Origin: an uncultured Desulfobacter sp.
Lineage (GTDB): Bacteria; Desulfobacterota; Desulfobacteria; Desulfobacterales; Desulfobacteraceae
Assembly: GCF_963664415.1 (NCBI RefSeq)
Contig: NZ_OY761440.1
Location: forward strand, 310,001-374,000
DNA length: 64,000 nt
Direction: 5' to 3'
In this document: positions 1 to 8,757 of the stretch, one piece after another
Numbering within the stretch: the first letter of the stretch is position 1
How the letters are laid out: each line of letters starts with the position of its first letter
Translations under genes and position numbers: made by a program
The notes under the pieces: generated by a model
Told to the model about the DNA's origin: nothing
The model's database searches: none
The model's input: only the letters and a program-made list of their open reading frames with translations

Positions 1-1242
1 CCGGCCCCCATGATCCTGGCCATGTTTTTAAACACTGCCATAGACCAACAGATGGAAAAGTTTAAAAAAGAGCATGGCCGGGCCCCCTCAAAAGATGAAG
101 TTGAGAAAATCCGGCAATATGCCTTGTCAAATGTACGGGGAACAGTCCAGGCAGATATTCTCAAAGAAGACCAGGGGCAGAACACCTGCATATTTTCCAT
201 TGAATTTGCCCTGAGAATGATGGGGGATATTCAGCAGTACTTTATCGACCATCAGGTCCGCAATTTTTATTCAGTGTCCATTTCAGGCTATCATATTGCC
301 GAGGCCGGTGCCAATCCCATCACCCAGCTGGCATTGACGCTGGCCAACGGGTTCACCTATGTGGAGTATTATTTGTCAAGGGGGATGGATATTGACGATT
401 TTGCACCGTCACTGTCCTTTTTCTTTTCAAATGGAATGGACCCGGAATATACCGTCATTGGGCGGGTTGCCAGGCGGATATGGGCCTTGGCCATGAAGTA
501 TAAATACAAGGCAAACGAAAAATCCCAAAAGCTGAAGTATCATATCCAGACGTCCGGTCGATCCCTACACAGCCAGGAGATTCAATTCAATGATATCCGG
601 ACCACCCTCCAGGGGCTGTGTGCCATATACGATAATTGCAATAGTTTGCACACCAATGCCTTTGACGAGGCCATTACCACCCCTTCTGCCGAATCGGTAA
701 GAAGAGCTCTTGCCATTCAACTGATCGTCAACCGGGAATGGGGACTGGCCAAAAATGAAAATCCGCTGCAGGGCAGTTTTATCGTGGATGAACTGACAGA
801 TCTTGTTGAAGAGGCTGTCCTGGTGGAGTTTGACCGCATCACCGAGCGGGGCGGGGTGATGGGCGCCATGGAAACAGGATATCAACGCGGAAAAATCCAG
901 GAAGAATCCATCTACTATGAATATCTTAAACATAGCGGAAAATATCCAATCATCGGGGTCAACACATTTACTGACCCGGATGCCGACTATGAAGAGATGG
1001 CCAATCACCTGGAATTATCCAGGTCCACCAAAGCACAGAAGGATTCCCAGCTGGATCGCTTAAAAGTGTTCAAAGAGAGGCATAAAAAAGAGGTTCAAGA
1101 GGCTGTCGGGAATTTACAGCTAACGGCCTTGGGTTCAGGTAATATGTTTGAACAGCTCATGGAAGCCGTCCGTGTCTGCAGCCTTGGGACCATGACAAAC
1201 GCATTATATGAAGTCGGAGGAAAATACAGACGGAATATGTAA
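1..1242 (+). CDS. icmF: Fused isobutyryl-CoA mutase, C-terminal part (5' end outside window)
   Basis: This is the catalytic end of a coenzyme-B12-dependent acyl-CoA mutase. The frame is open to base 1 (P-A-P before the first Met at base 10), so the start lies outside the window; about 413 residues of what is usually a ~1080-residue IcmF are seen. Numbering from that Met, the segment TVQADILKEDQGQNT places Gln57 where methylmalonyl-CoA mutases have the substrate-binding Arg (Arg207 of the Propionibacterium enzyme); Gln there is typical of isobutyryl-CoA mutases. His95 in SISGYH is the conserved active-site His. The C-terminus EVGGKYRRNM is that of fused IcmF proteins, which also carry B12-binding and G-protein chaperone domains. 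A methylmalonyl-CoA mutase is the less likely alternative. Role: isomerising branched and straight C4 acyl-CoAs, in the cytoplasm. Confidence 0.88.
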   Translation, partial: PAPMILAMFLNTAIDQQMEKFKKEHGRAPSKDEVEKIRQYALSNVRGTVQADILKEDQGQNTCIFSIEFALRMMGDIQQYFIDHQVRNFYSVSISGYHIAEAGANPITQLALTLANGFTYVEYYLSRGMDIDDFAPSLSFFFSNGMDPEYTVIGRVARRIWALAMKYKYKANEKSQKLKYHIQTSGRSLHSQEIQFNDIRTTLQGLCAIYDNCNSLHTNAFDEAITTPSAESVRRALAIQLIVNREWGLAKNENPLQGSFIVDELTDLVEEAVLVEFDRITERGGVMGAMETGYQRGKIQEESIYYEYLKHSGKYPIIGVNTFTDPDADYEEMANHLELSRSTKAQKDSQLDRLKVFKERHKKEVQEAVGNLQLTALGSGNMFEQLMEAVRVCSLGTMTNALYEVGGKYRRNM

Positions 1243-1283
1243 CCGTTGCCGGATCAAATTAATGCGCTGTCAGGCAACAGGTT

Positions 1284-2129
1284 CTACAACTCAAAAAGAT
1301 CCAGGGACGGCTTTTCCATATCCACAAAAATCATCCGGCTCTCCCTGGATTGTTTTTTTCCAAGGAGAAGATTGAGCACTGCCTTCATCTGAAAAGAAGA
1401 AATCAAAATCGGCGACAGAATCGGTGTACCCAAAAGCATTTCGGCTGAACATGCCTCTTCCTGCCCGCCGTAAAGCATCTCCATGCGTCCATCCTGGGGA
1501 TGAATAACCATCACGCGTCCCCCGAATCCTGCAACGGTCCCATGTACCAGAGGTAAGCCGCATTTACCGGCAATGGCAGCCAGGGTCAATCTATCACCCG
1601 GCGAATCAAGTGCATCAACAATCACTTGAACATTGGCAAACAAAGGATGCTGATTTTGATCCGCCACCGTAATCTGATGAGCAGTAACCTGCACCGCAGG
1701 ATTAATCCGCCGACAACATGCTTGTATGACCTCTACTTTGGGTTTATCCAGGGTATTTTGGGCAGCAAAAGCCTGACGGTTTAGATTGGTTTCATCAAAA
1801 ACATCCGGGTCAAAGATATGTAATGCCCCGATGCCAAGCCGGCAAAGGCCTTCGATAACATGGCCGCCAAGGCCGCCGGACCCAACCACGGCCACGCAGG
1901 AGGCGTGCAGAGTGATTTGCTCGTTTAAAGTAATGGAAGGCATGTTGCGAAGATAACGCAAGGGAACAATTCCCTTTTCCATACTCTGCAGATATACCTG
2001 ATGCAGCGGGATTTTCAGGATATCCGCTAAGTCCAAAAGGTCCTTTTCACCAATGACCTCCCGACTTTTACCCTGGCCGTCTTTTACAACCCGGGTCCGG
2101 GCTTCAATTAAATCATTGCCCCGCATCAT
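1284..2129 (-). CDS. ThiF/MoeB/HesA-family adenylyltransferase
   Basis: E1-like enzyme that should adenylate the C-terminal Gly-Gly of a MoaD/ThiS-type sulfur carrier. The nucleotide-binding loop GSGGLGG is at residues 83-89, followed by the acidic residue and DETNLNRQ motif (107-119) that contact ATP and Mg2+. At 281 residues it is a little longer than MoeB because of an N-terminal extension of about 60 residues. No C-terminal CxxC pairs of a structural zinc site are visible. It is the last gene of the aor operon; its ATG overlaps the end of the 79-residue MoaD gene by 4 bases, so the two are probably translationally coupled. From this context it likely serves pterin-cofactor synthesis for the aldehyde oxidoreductase rather than thiamine synthesis, but this is inference. 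Confidence 0.85.
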   Translation of the reverse strand: MMRGNDLIEARTRVVKDGQGKSREVIGEKDLLDLADILKIPLHQVYLQSMEKGIVPLRYLRNMPSITLNEQITLHASCVAVVGSGGLGGHVIEGLCRLGIGALHIFDPDVFDETNLNRQAFAAQNTLDKPKVEVIQACCRRINPAVQVTAHQITVADQNQHPLFANVQVIVDALDSPGDRLTLAAIAGKCGLPLVHGTVAGFGGRVMVIHPQDGRMEMLYGGQEEACSAEMLLGTPILSPILISSFQMKAVLNLLLGKKQSRESRMIFVDMEKPSLDLFEL

Positions 2130-2365
2130 CCCCCCCCAATAGGAGGAAAGATCCCCACGCGGTCTTTGTCTTTCATTGGGGAATCCAGGGTCGCCCCTAC
2201 CCCATTGAGAAACACCAACTTAATCTCCTTTTCCGGCACACCTAAACGTCGGGCCGCATCCCGTATCGTGGCAGGTCCGTCAAAACGGAGACAACCATCG
2301 GCATCCATATCTTTATGGTCGGCGTAAGAGGCAAGTGTGGCAAAAAGCCTGATCTCTATTTTCAT
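2126..2365 (-). CDS. MoaD/ThiS-family sulfur carrier protein (79 aa)
   Basis: Small beta-grasp sulfur carrier. It has the usual family length (about 80 residues), the KEIKLVFLNGVGATLD segment of MoaD proteins, the KDKDRVGIFPP motif near the end and a terminal Gly-Gly-Gly, the part that is adenylated and thiocarboxylated. As the small subunit of molybdopterin synthase it would donate sulfur to precursor Z. It overlaps both neighbours by 4 bases (ATGA type) and sits directly before the ThiF-like E1 that could activate it. It is the orthodox carrier of the operon; the gene just upstream encodes a second carrier lacking the terminal Gly-Gly. Confidence 0.88.
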   Translation of the reverse strand: MKIEIRLFATLASYADHKDMDADGCLRFDGPATIRDAARRLGVPEKEIKLVFLNGVGATLDSPMKDKDRVGIFPPIGGG

Positions 2366-2691
2366 TTCTTGCTGTCCGTTTCCTTGTCTGTTTTTTTATC
2401 CGATTCTTTGTTTGGGGAAGCAACAAGCCCCAAAAGAAGCCGATATGGCCCGGGAGTGCCGGGCGGCAGTGCCGCGATCCGGTCTCCGTCATGAAGCAGG
2501 GTGTCAAGGGGTACAATCTTCCCGTTAACAAAAACCCCCTCAATATCCTGGGGGAGGATTCCCAGACCGTCTAAAATATCCTGTACACATTGACCATCAT
2601 CTAAATCAAGAACAGCATCTACACAAGGAATATTTTGCGCTTTAAGTTTTCTCTGCAAAAATGAAAACGCATTGAATAGTACAGTGCCCAT
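2362..2691 (-). CDS. Second MoaD/ThiS-like beta-grasp protein with charged tail
   Basis: A 109-residue beta-grasp protein. The core (DLDDGQCVQDILDGLGI, VFVNGKIVPLDTLLHDGDRI, ALPPGTPGPYRLLLG) resembles MoaD-like proteins found beside aldehyde ferredoxin oxidoreductases. Unlike the next gene it does not end in Gly-Gly: the PGTPGPYR segment is followed by a hydrophilic Lys/Asp-rich tail of about 20 residues. Without the terminal diglycine it cannot be a standard thiocarboxylate donor unless it is processed, so it may be a structural or cofactor-insertion partner of AOR (inference). The start is ATG with GGAAATTATA just upstream. It lies 84 bases downstream of aor, behind a hairpin that may act as a partial terminator. 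Confidence 0.75.
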   Translation of the reverse strand: MGTVLFNAFSFLQRKLKAQNIPCVDAVLDLDDGQCVQDILDGLGILPQDIEGVFVNGKIVPLDTLLHDGDRIAALPPGTPGPYRLLLGLVASPNKESDKKTDKETDSKK

Positions 2692-2712
2692 ATAATTTCC
2701 AAACGCTTAGAA

Positions 2713-2749
2713 TAAAAAAAGAACGAGGCAGCCCATACGGAACTGCCCC
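2713..2749 (-). terminator. Hairpin with T-tract between aor and the moaD-like genes
   Basis: Read on the minus strand, GGCAG and CTGCC arms (2743-2747 and 2727-2731) enclose an 11-base loop, the stem can extend by two more pairs past a mismatch, and TTTTTTT follows after a short spacer (2714-2720). This fits an intrinsic terminator between aor and its downstream genes, so it probably lowers, rather than abolishes, expression of the cofactor genes relative to aor. No separate promoter for the downstream genes is obvious. Confidence 0.55.
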
Positions 2750-2775
2750 GAAAAAACACTCAGTTACAACACAAA

Positions 2776-4503
2776 TTAGAATTTTACAGCTTCAGAGAGT
2801 TCCTCAGTTGTGAAATCCCAAGATACATCGTGCGGTGCAATCTTTTCTTTGAACATATCCGGCAGCTGGTCATCCTTGGAGGTAAAACCGGCGCGGCGGT
2901 TAAATTCCAGCTCGTCTTTGAGAATGGAAATACCCAGGTTTACGACATCATCAGTCGTAAGCGTTAAGCCATATCTTGCATTGAGCATATCCACAACCAT
3001 CTGCAGGCCTTCGGGATTGTCAAGAATGGGGAAGGCCACGAACAGACAGAGTCCTGCAGCATCAATGGCTGCGGTGGCGATCTGCAGGGTCTTGGAGATA
3101 TCCACATTGCCGTCCTTTTTCAAAGGATCAATGGAACCGCCAACGCCGAGAATGTTTTGGCACACACCGTATCCTGCGGTATGGTCTGCACCCATGGGCG
3201 TTGTGGCATATGTAACACCAACCGCTTTAACGGCTCTTGGGTCATAGGCAGGAAGCGCCTGACGTTTTACAACGGGTACCCGGTCAACACCAAGTGCCTG
3301 GCCTGTAAATGCCGCACCGTTTCCGATGATTTTACCCATGGGATCGCCTGTGCCCACTTTTTTGAGCAACTCAATGGCCGCTTTACCGTCGCCCCAGGGA
3401 ATAACGCCGCCTTCCATGGCAATACCGATGGCCACACCGGTATCAATGGTATCAAGACCGAATTCGTCACACAGTCTGTCCATCATGGCAATATCATCCA
3501 GATCCTTGATCATGCAGTGAGAACCAAACGCCCAGACAGTTTCATATTCAAAGCCTGAAGTGAGGTAATTGTTGTCCTTGTCATTATAAATCTGGGAACA
3601 TTTAATCACGCAGCCCGGATGGCAACCTTCGGCTGCAACGCCGCCCCGTTTTTCAATGTTGGCGGCCAGAACTTCGCCACTGATTTCCTTGGCATCTTCA
3701 AACCGGCCAGTTCTGAAGTTCTTGGTGGGCAGGGCACCAGCTTCATTGATAACGTTAACCAGAACGGCGGTACCAAAAGCCGGCAGGCCCTGGCCTGAAA
3801 CCGGATGGCTGGTAAGCAGTTCCACCCATTTTTTATTTGCGGCTTTAAAGGCTTCGGGATCATGGAGCGGCAGACGTTCCGCACCTTTGTCATCTACCAC
3901 AATGGCCTTGATCTTCTTTGATCCCAGAACTGCGCCAAGACCACCGCGGCCTGCTGCCCGGCCCGGATGTCCTTTGGGATCCGCAAAGTGGATGGATGCC
4001 GCGGTCAAACGCTGTTCGCCGGCAACACCGATACTTGCGGTGGCCACACGTTTTCCAAACCGGTCCCAGAGCTTGGTAATCATCTCGCCGTTATTTATGC
4101 CCACGTACTCGTCTGCAGGAAGGAACTCAACACTGTCTTTTTTAATAACAATCATGGAGAACGCATCGTCCTCGGGTTTATCCTCCAAAACCAGGGCTTT
4201 AATCCCAAGCCGGGCCAGTTTCTGGGAAACCAGACCGCCGCTGTTACTCTCTTTAATACCGCCGGTCAACGGAGATTTTCCGCCCACGGAAAGCCGTCCT
4301 GAGTTGGCAGCAGGAGTTCCGGTCAACAATCCCGGTGCAAAAACCAACTTATTATATTTGCTTAAAGGATGGGATGTGGCAGGGACTTCATTTAAAATCA
4401 TTTTTGAGGTCAGGGCCCGTCCGCCAAGCCCTGCAATATCTTCAGCCGGTGTTTCAAATGAATACGTTTTTTCCCTGGTATTAATTCTTAAAATTTGTGA
4501 CAT
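2776..4503 (-). CDS. aor: Aldehyde:ferredoxin oxidoreductase (tungsten/molybdenum bis-pterin enzyme)
   Basis: Oxidises aldehydes to acids with ferredoxin as partner, or runs in reverse, using a W/Mo bis-pterin and one [4Fe-4S] cluster in the cytoplasm. At 575 residues it has the AOR domain order: N-terminal pterin domain with the GRAAGRGGLGAVLGSK loop (181-196), then cluster ligands Cys294, Cys298, Cys302 in CHPGCVIKC and a distal Cys486 (DAAGLCLF). The first two ligands are spaced Cx3C, whereas the classic Pyrococcus AOR has Cx2C, so this is a divergent subfamily whose substrate cannot be read from sequence. The ATG is preceded by AAGGAG at 10 bases. It leads an operon with two MoaD-like proteins and a ThiF-like E1. 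Confidence 0.92.
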   Translation of the reverse strand: MSQILRINTREKTYSFETPAEDIAGLGGRALTSKMILNEVPATSHPLSKYNKLVFAPGLLTGTPAANSGRLSVGGKSPLTGGIKESNSGGLVSQKLARLGIKALVLEDKPEDDAFSMIVIKKDSVEFLPADEYVGINNGEMITKLWDRFGKRVATASIGVAGEQRLTAASIHFADPKGHPGRAAGRGGLGAVLGSKKIKAIVVDDKGAERLPLHDPEAFKAANKKWVELLTSHPVSGQGLPAFGTAVLVNVINEAGALPTKNFRTGRFEDAKEISGEVLAANIEKRGGVAAEGCHPGCVIKCSQIYNDKDNNYLTSGFEYETVWAFGSHCMIKDLDDIAMMDRLCDEFGLDTIDTGVAIGIAMEGGVIPWGDGKAAIELLKKVGTGDPMGKIIGNGAAFTGQALGVDRVPVVKRQALPAYDPRAVKAVGVTYATTPMGADHTAGYGVCQNILGVGGSIDPLKKDGNVDISKTLQIATAAIDAAGLCLFVAFPILDNPEGLQMVVDMLNARYGLTLTTDDVVNLGISILKDELEFNRRAGFTSKDDQLPDMFKEKIAPHDVSWDFTTEELSEAVKF

Positions 4504-4598
4504 GTGGTGCTTGCTCCTTGAATCTGTACTTTTAATCGGCCAGTCTTTTTTTCACAAACCACTGCTTAAAAATTTGGCCCTGTTCTACTCAATTATAT

Positions 4599-4627
4599 AT
4601 ATTAAAGTTTAGAAAATTCTATGTCAA
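4599..4627 (-). promoter_or_regulatory. Probable sigma70-type promoter of the aor operon
   Basis: Read on the minus strand, TTGACA (4622-4627) is followed by a 17-base spacer and TAATAT (4599-4604), near-consensus -35 and -10 boxes, within a very AT-rich stretch about 95 bases upstream of the aor ATG. I see no gene in the rest of the gap between the aor start and base 4811, and no strong operator palindrome. Confidence 0.62.
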
Positions 4628-4811
4628 CTAATTAAAATCATTGTATTTTATAATCACAAGTCTTATGGAAAATAAGTTATTTCTCAAGATTATCAGTCGA
4701 AAACAAGACGACCTAAAAGAAAATTCTAACCCATACGGGCAAATACCGACAAGCGACAATTTTAGCTTTTTAATTCGTCTTCTGCGTGATGACTTTTTAT
4801 GTCGGACTATC

Positions 4812-5951
4812 TTATTCCAAATGAAGCGACACGGCATTGTCAATAAGCTGGTCCATGCCCCATTTACCAATGAGAGATGAGGTTGCCCACTCTTTTACCC
4901 CCGGATCGCCCGTCATAAGATCCAGGATCGCAACCGATGCAGCCATCATGGGTGCGGCATCGGTCGGCAGACGGCAACCAAGGTCGGCTTCAGAGTTCGA
5001 ATGGACTTCCGCATAGATATTATAGTTGTGGGCCCAGCCAAACCCCAGGTCACCGTCTATATAGTGGTTGTCGCCAAAATAGGTGCTTTTGAAAGCAAGG
5101 CCCCCGGCACCGCCGGACAGGGCAAGGTCAGTGTTGTGGTACATAAAGATTCCGCCGTGCCGGATGGTGACGGTATGGCTGTATTCTTGCGGGATTTCAT
5201 CCCATGGGGTGTCCTATGAATAAATTGTGAATCCGACACTTGTGGGCAGTTCATCCAAATATTCAGGTACAATTTCCCTGCCGCCGATAATTTCTTCCAT
5301 GGATGCATTGGGATAATTATCCCGAATAAAAGCGGAAAGATGCCCGGAATAGGTCGTCAACAGATTATTGAGGCTTGTTTCATTCATACCCGCAATATAG
5401 TCGGTACCCAAGGTGCCGCCTGCAGCCGAAAGCAGGGATGACCGGTCATATTCCATGGTGTCGGAAAGATTTATCCCTGAAGTGGCTTTATACGTCTTAA
5501 ATGCCGGGTCAAATACATAGGAGTTTCCATTAATGACTGCACGGACCCATACCCTGTCCATACGGCAGTTCGATTGGTAAGTGTCGGCATTAATGCCGCC
5601 GTTGTACAGCACCTGGAGGATCTGGGTCTCACTGCCATCAACTGACAGCCAATGCTGCATATCCTGATTGTCGTCTCACCCGTAATAGGGGCTCAGCATT
5701 CTGCCGTATACGTATTGGGCCTGGTATCCGCTTTTCCTGAGAAGGGCGATCATCAAAGAGGCCTGGTCAAAATCGTTGCCGGCTCCGTCGAAATACGTCA
5801 TGGCCGCACCTTTCAGCGAGCCGAAATAGGGAACATAATCCACATGGTTCCGGACATATTCGTAAATCAGTTTGGGATCGTGGTTCAGGTCGCGCGCCAA
5901 TTCAACAATTTCGGAGGTGATCTCTTCTGCGGAACTTTCTTCCACAGATAA
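4812..5951 (-). pseudogene. Remnant of a transglutaminase-like / RHS-type surface protein
   Basis: One reading frame of about 380 codons with two in-frame stops: TGA at 5676-5678 and TAG at 5214-5216. Homology-like sequence continues across both, so these are nonsense mutations. The first segment is a transglutaminase-like domain (IYEYVRNHVDYVPYFGSLKG, then DFDQASLMIALLRKSGYQAQYVYG); after the second stop comes an RHS/YD-type start (LALSGGAGGLAFKSTYFGDN, LGFGWAHNYN). There is no credible start codon: the frame is the same as ligA's and simply resumes 15 bases after the ligA stop, so the 5' part of the gene is lost. The frame ends at TAA 4812. The intact parent was probably a large secreted protein. 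I judge it dead, not a selenoprotein. Confidence 0.8.
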
Positions 5952-5966
5952 GGCAGATATATGCCC

Positions 5967-7991
5967 TTAATCCCCGCCTCTAATCAATTCCATAAGCTTG
6001 GCTTCATCCCAAACAGTGATGCCCAGCTCTTCGGCTTTGGTCAGCTTGGAACCGGCCTTGGTGCCGGCAATAACGATATCTGTTTTCTTTGATACGGAAC
6101 CTGTTACCTTGGCCCCCAAGGCCAGCAGCTTTGCCTTGGCCTCATTTCTTGTCAGAGATTCAAAACTGCCGGTCAAAACTATGGTTTTTCCGTTGAACGC
6201 GTTGTCCTTTTTATGGAATTCACCATACAGATCATTGGTAATGGATACACCCGCATCAAGCAGGTCTTTCACCGTTTTAATATTTTCTTCAATGGAGAAA
6301 AATCCGGTCACGGCTCCGGCTGTCTTGTCCCCCATGCCGTGAATGCTGCTGATGGTCTGGGTATCTGCAGCCATCAGCGCATCAAGATCCACAAAATTTT
6401 GGGCTAAAAGCCGGGCCGCATGCTCGCCTGTGTGGTCAATGCCCAAAGCAAAAATAAACCGTGGAAAGGAAACCGTTTTGGATTGCTCAACGGCAGCGAT
6501 GATATTTTCGGCGGATTTCAACCCCATGCGCTCAAGCCCTGCCAGGGTGTCCCGGTCCAAATGAAAGAGATCGGCAAAAGAATTTATTAATCTTTCATCC
6601 ACAAGCTGTTCCACCAGTTTTTTGCCAAGCCCGTCCATGTCAAACGCTTTCTTGGATACAAAATGGCGGATGCGCTCTTTGATCTGGGCGCTGCACCCCG
6701 CATTAACGCATTTAACGGCGGCTTCGCCTTCAAGTCGCCTTACATGAGACCCGCACACAGGACAGGTGTCGGGCATGGTAAACACGGTCTCTTCTCCTGT
6801 ACGGGCCGAAGCAATGATTTTTACCACTTTGGGAATCACATCCCCTGCCCTAGTGATCAACGCCGTATCACCGATACGGATATCTTTTCGTTCAATCTCA
6901 TCGGCATTATGCAAGGTGGCCCTGGAAACCGTAACCCCGCCGATATTCACCGGTGCAAGCTCCGCCACAGGGGTCAAGGTGCCTGTCCGGCCCACCTGGA
7001 CCTTGATATCCAGTATTTTGCCGGTCTTTTCCATGGCCGGAAATTTATAGGCAATGGCCCACCTGGGACTTTTTATTTTTTCGCCCAGGGCTTGCTGGAT
7101 TAAAATATCATCCACCTTGATCACCATGCCGTCGATATCGTAGGCCAGTTCAGCACGAAGGGTTTCCAGCTCCTGAAAATCGTCCAACACCTGCTGGATT
7201 GATACCCCTTTTTTTATGAGTGGGTTCACGGGAAATCCCAAATCAGCAAGGCATTCAAGCATCCGGGCTTGGGTAGGAAACTCAAGGCCGCGCACTGCCC
7301 CCACGCCATAGACAAAAATGGTCAAAGGCCGCTGGGCTGTTATTTTTGAATCCAGCTGGCGCAAGGACCCTGCGGCAGCGTTGCGGGGATTGGCAAAAAC
7401 CGATTCGCCCTTATCCATGCGGCGAAGGTTTAGCATTTCAAAATCTTTATGCCGGATGATCACCTCACCGCGCACTTCTATAAAATCCGGCACAAGGGTT
7501 TTAGTGTCCATCAGACGCAGGGGGACAGACCGGATGGTCCTGATATTTTCTGTGATCACCTCACCGATGTATCCGTCTCCCCGTGTGGTGGCCAAAACCA
7601 GCACACCGTTTTCATAAGTAAGCTCCACAGCCAGACCGTCCAGTTTGGGCTCTGCCGTATAGGTCAGGGTCTGGGCCCCGGAGACTTTCAGACACCGGGC
7701 ATGAAAATCCAGGATCTCCTGATCATTAAAGGCATTGTCCAGGCTGAGCATGGGGACCGAATGGGGTGCCGTGTTAAAGGCGGTCAAGGGCGGGGCCCCG
7801 ATGCGCCGGGTGGGAGAATCTTCGGTAATAAGCTCAGGAAAAAGTGTTTCAATGTCAATGAGTTGCCGCAGCATCATATCATAGGCCTGATCATCAATAA
7901 CAGGATCATCCAGCACGTAATAGCGGTAACTGTGTTCTGTTAATTCGGCGCGCAGCTTTTGCGCCTCAATCCGGCATGTCTCAAAATCCAT
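5967..7991 (-). CDS. ligA: NAD-dependent DNA ligase
   Basis: Seals nicks in DNA during replication and repair using NAD+. Domains in order: Ia domain with the YRYYVLDDPVIDDQAYD motif, adenylation domain with the nucleotidyl Lys in AEPKLDG at about residue 116, OB fold, a four-Cys zinc finger (CPVCG...CVNAGC, about 405-430), helix-hairpin-helix repeats and a C-terminal BRCT domain (about 595-674). At about 674 residues it is full length. I chose ATG 7991 rather than the in-frame TTG at 7997; an AGGA lies 10 bases before the ATG and 4 before the TTG, so the TTG is possible. The start overlaps the end of the nucleosidase gene. Directly behind it lies a gene remnant in the same frame. Confidence 0.97.
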   Translation of the reverse strand: MDFETCRIEAQKLRAELTEHSYRYYVLDDPVIDDQAYDMMLRQLIDIETLFPELITEDSPTRRIGAPPLTAFNTAPHSVPMLSLDNAFNDQEILDFHARCLKVSGAQTLTYTAEPKLDGLAVELTYENGVLVLATTRGDGYIGEVITENIRTIRSVPLRLMDTKTLVPDFIEVRGEVIIRHKDFEMLNLRRMDKGESVFANPRNAAAGSLRQLDSKITAQRPLTIFVYGVGAVRGLEFPTQARMLECLADLGFPVNPLIKKGVSIQQVLDDFQELETLRAELAYDIDGMVIKVDDILIQQALGEKIKSPRWAIAYKFPAMEKTGKILDIKVQVGRTGTLTPVAELAPVNIGGVTVSRATLHNADEIERKDIRIGDTALITRAGDVIPKVVKIIASARTGEETVFTMPDTCPVCGSHVRRLEGEAAVKCVNAGCSAQIKERIRHFVSKKAFDMDGLGKKLVEQLVDERLINSFADLFHLDRDTLAGLERMGLKSAENIIAAVEQSKTVSFPRFIFALGIDHTGEHAARLLAQNFVDLDALMAADTQTISSIHGMGDKTAGAVTGFFSIEENIKTVKDLLDAGVSITNDLYGEFHKKDNAFNGKTIVLTGSFESLTRNEAKAKLLALGAKVTGSVSKKTDIVIAGTKAGSKLTKAEELGITVWDEAKLMELIRGGD

Positions 7992-8757
7992 TTGCAAGTT
8001 TTCCTGTCAGTGCCATGGCAATGCCACAGGCCTGTTTACGCATTGTTTTAAATCTTTTTTTATTAAAACCCGGGTCCCAGTTGCCATCTGACCGGTCAAG
8101 GCTGTCAGACACCACAAGCAACGCGGCAATGGGGATTTTCCTGAAATTGGCCGCAGCAAACAGTGCCGAGCACTCCATCTCCACGGCACAGGCCCCTTGA
8201 TCTCTATACCAGGACACCTTTTCAGGCGTTTCCCGGTAAATGGCATCCGTGGTCCAGATAGTCGCTTGGGAATGGGCATCAAGCCCGGCTGTTTCAACGG
8301 CGGCTGCAAGGGTTTGGGTAAGACGGGCATCCCCATTCACCCCAGGCGGCTCCCCCGACAAATCCATATAATGCCGGGATGTTCCCTCGTCCACCAGCGC
8401 CTTTTTCACCACCACCAGATCCCCCGGCAAAACATCAGGGGAAAGGCCGCCGCACCAGCCAAGAACAATAACGGTCCTGGCCCCCTTTGCAATCAGTGAT
8501 TCCAGCAGCATCACCCCATAGGGGGCCCCGATGTAGGGGCCTGTTACGCTCATCCCCAAAGGGGCCTCTTCTTTGATCAGCAGACTGCTGTTCAAAAACG
8601 CACGGGACTGCCACTTGCCAAATCCCTGGCGGATCAGTCCCATGTCCGGGTCTGCACTGACCATCAAAGCAGCCGGGCCCACGCTCTTTGCCTTTCTTTG
8701 CCCTAAGGGCGGAACAATTGAAGAGCTATTCAGGTCCGACCATGTCGGATAACTCAT
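7981..8757 (-). CDS. Nucleoside phosphorylase/nucleosidase family protein
   Basis: Member of the PNP/UDP phosphorylase superfamily, which cleaves the N-glycosidic bond of nucleosides or of 5'-methylthioadenosine/S-adenosylhomocysteine. Seen: the phosphate/ribose-site segment VTGPYIGAPYG, the conserved VLGWCGGLSPDVLPGDLVVV region, ACAVEMECSALFAAA (the Met-Glu pair that binds ribose) and LLVVSDSLD near the end. The specificity is not certain; uridine phosphorylase-like and MTA/SAH nucleosidase are both possible. I start at ATG 8757 (258 residues) because GAGG stands 6 bases upstream; further in-frame starts would lie deep in the preceding gene, and even this one overlaps it by 32 bases. It is co-oriented and overlapping with ligA, so it probably shares a transcript. 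Confidence 0.85.
   Translation of the reverse strand: MSYPTWSDLNSSSIVPPLGQRKAKSVGPAALMVSADPDMGLIRQGFGKWQSRAFLNSSLLIKEEAPLGMSVTGPYIGAPYGVMLLESLIAKGARTVIVLGWCGGLSPDVLPGDLVVVKKALVDEGTSRHYMDLSGEPPGVNGDARLTQTLAAAVETAGLDAHSQATIWTTDAIYRETPEKVSWYRDQGACAVEMECSALFAAANFRKIPIAALLVVSDSLDRSDGNWDPGFNKKRFKTMRKQACGIAMALTGKLANGF

Noticed and set aside
3656..4612. 318-codon plus-strand frame opposite aor
   Set aside because: Antisense shadow of the strongly conserved aldehyde oxidoreductase gene.
5676..5678. In-frame TGA in the transglutaminase-like remnant as a selenocysteine codon
   Set aside because: Sulfate reducers do make selenoproteins, but here a second in-frame stop (TAG 5214) follows, the gene has no start, and the residue falls where the family has no redox cysteine; no obvious stem-loop follows the TGA.
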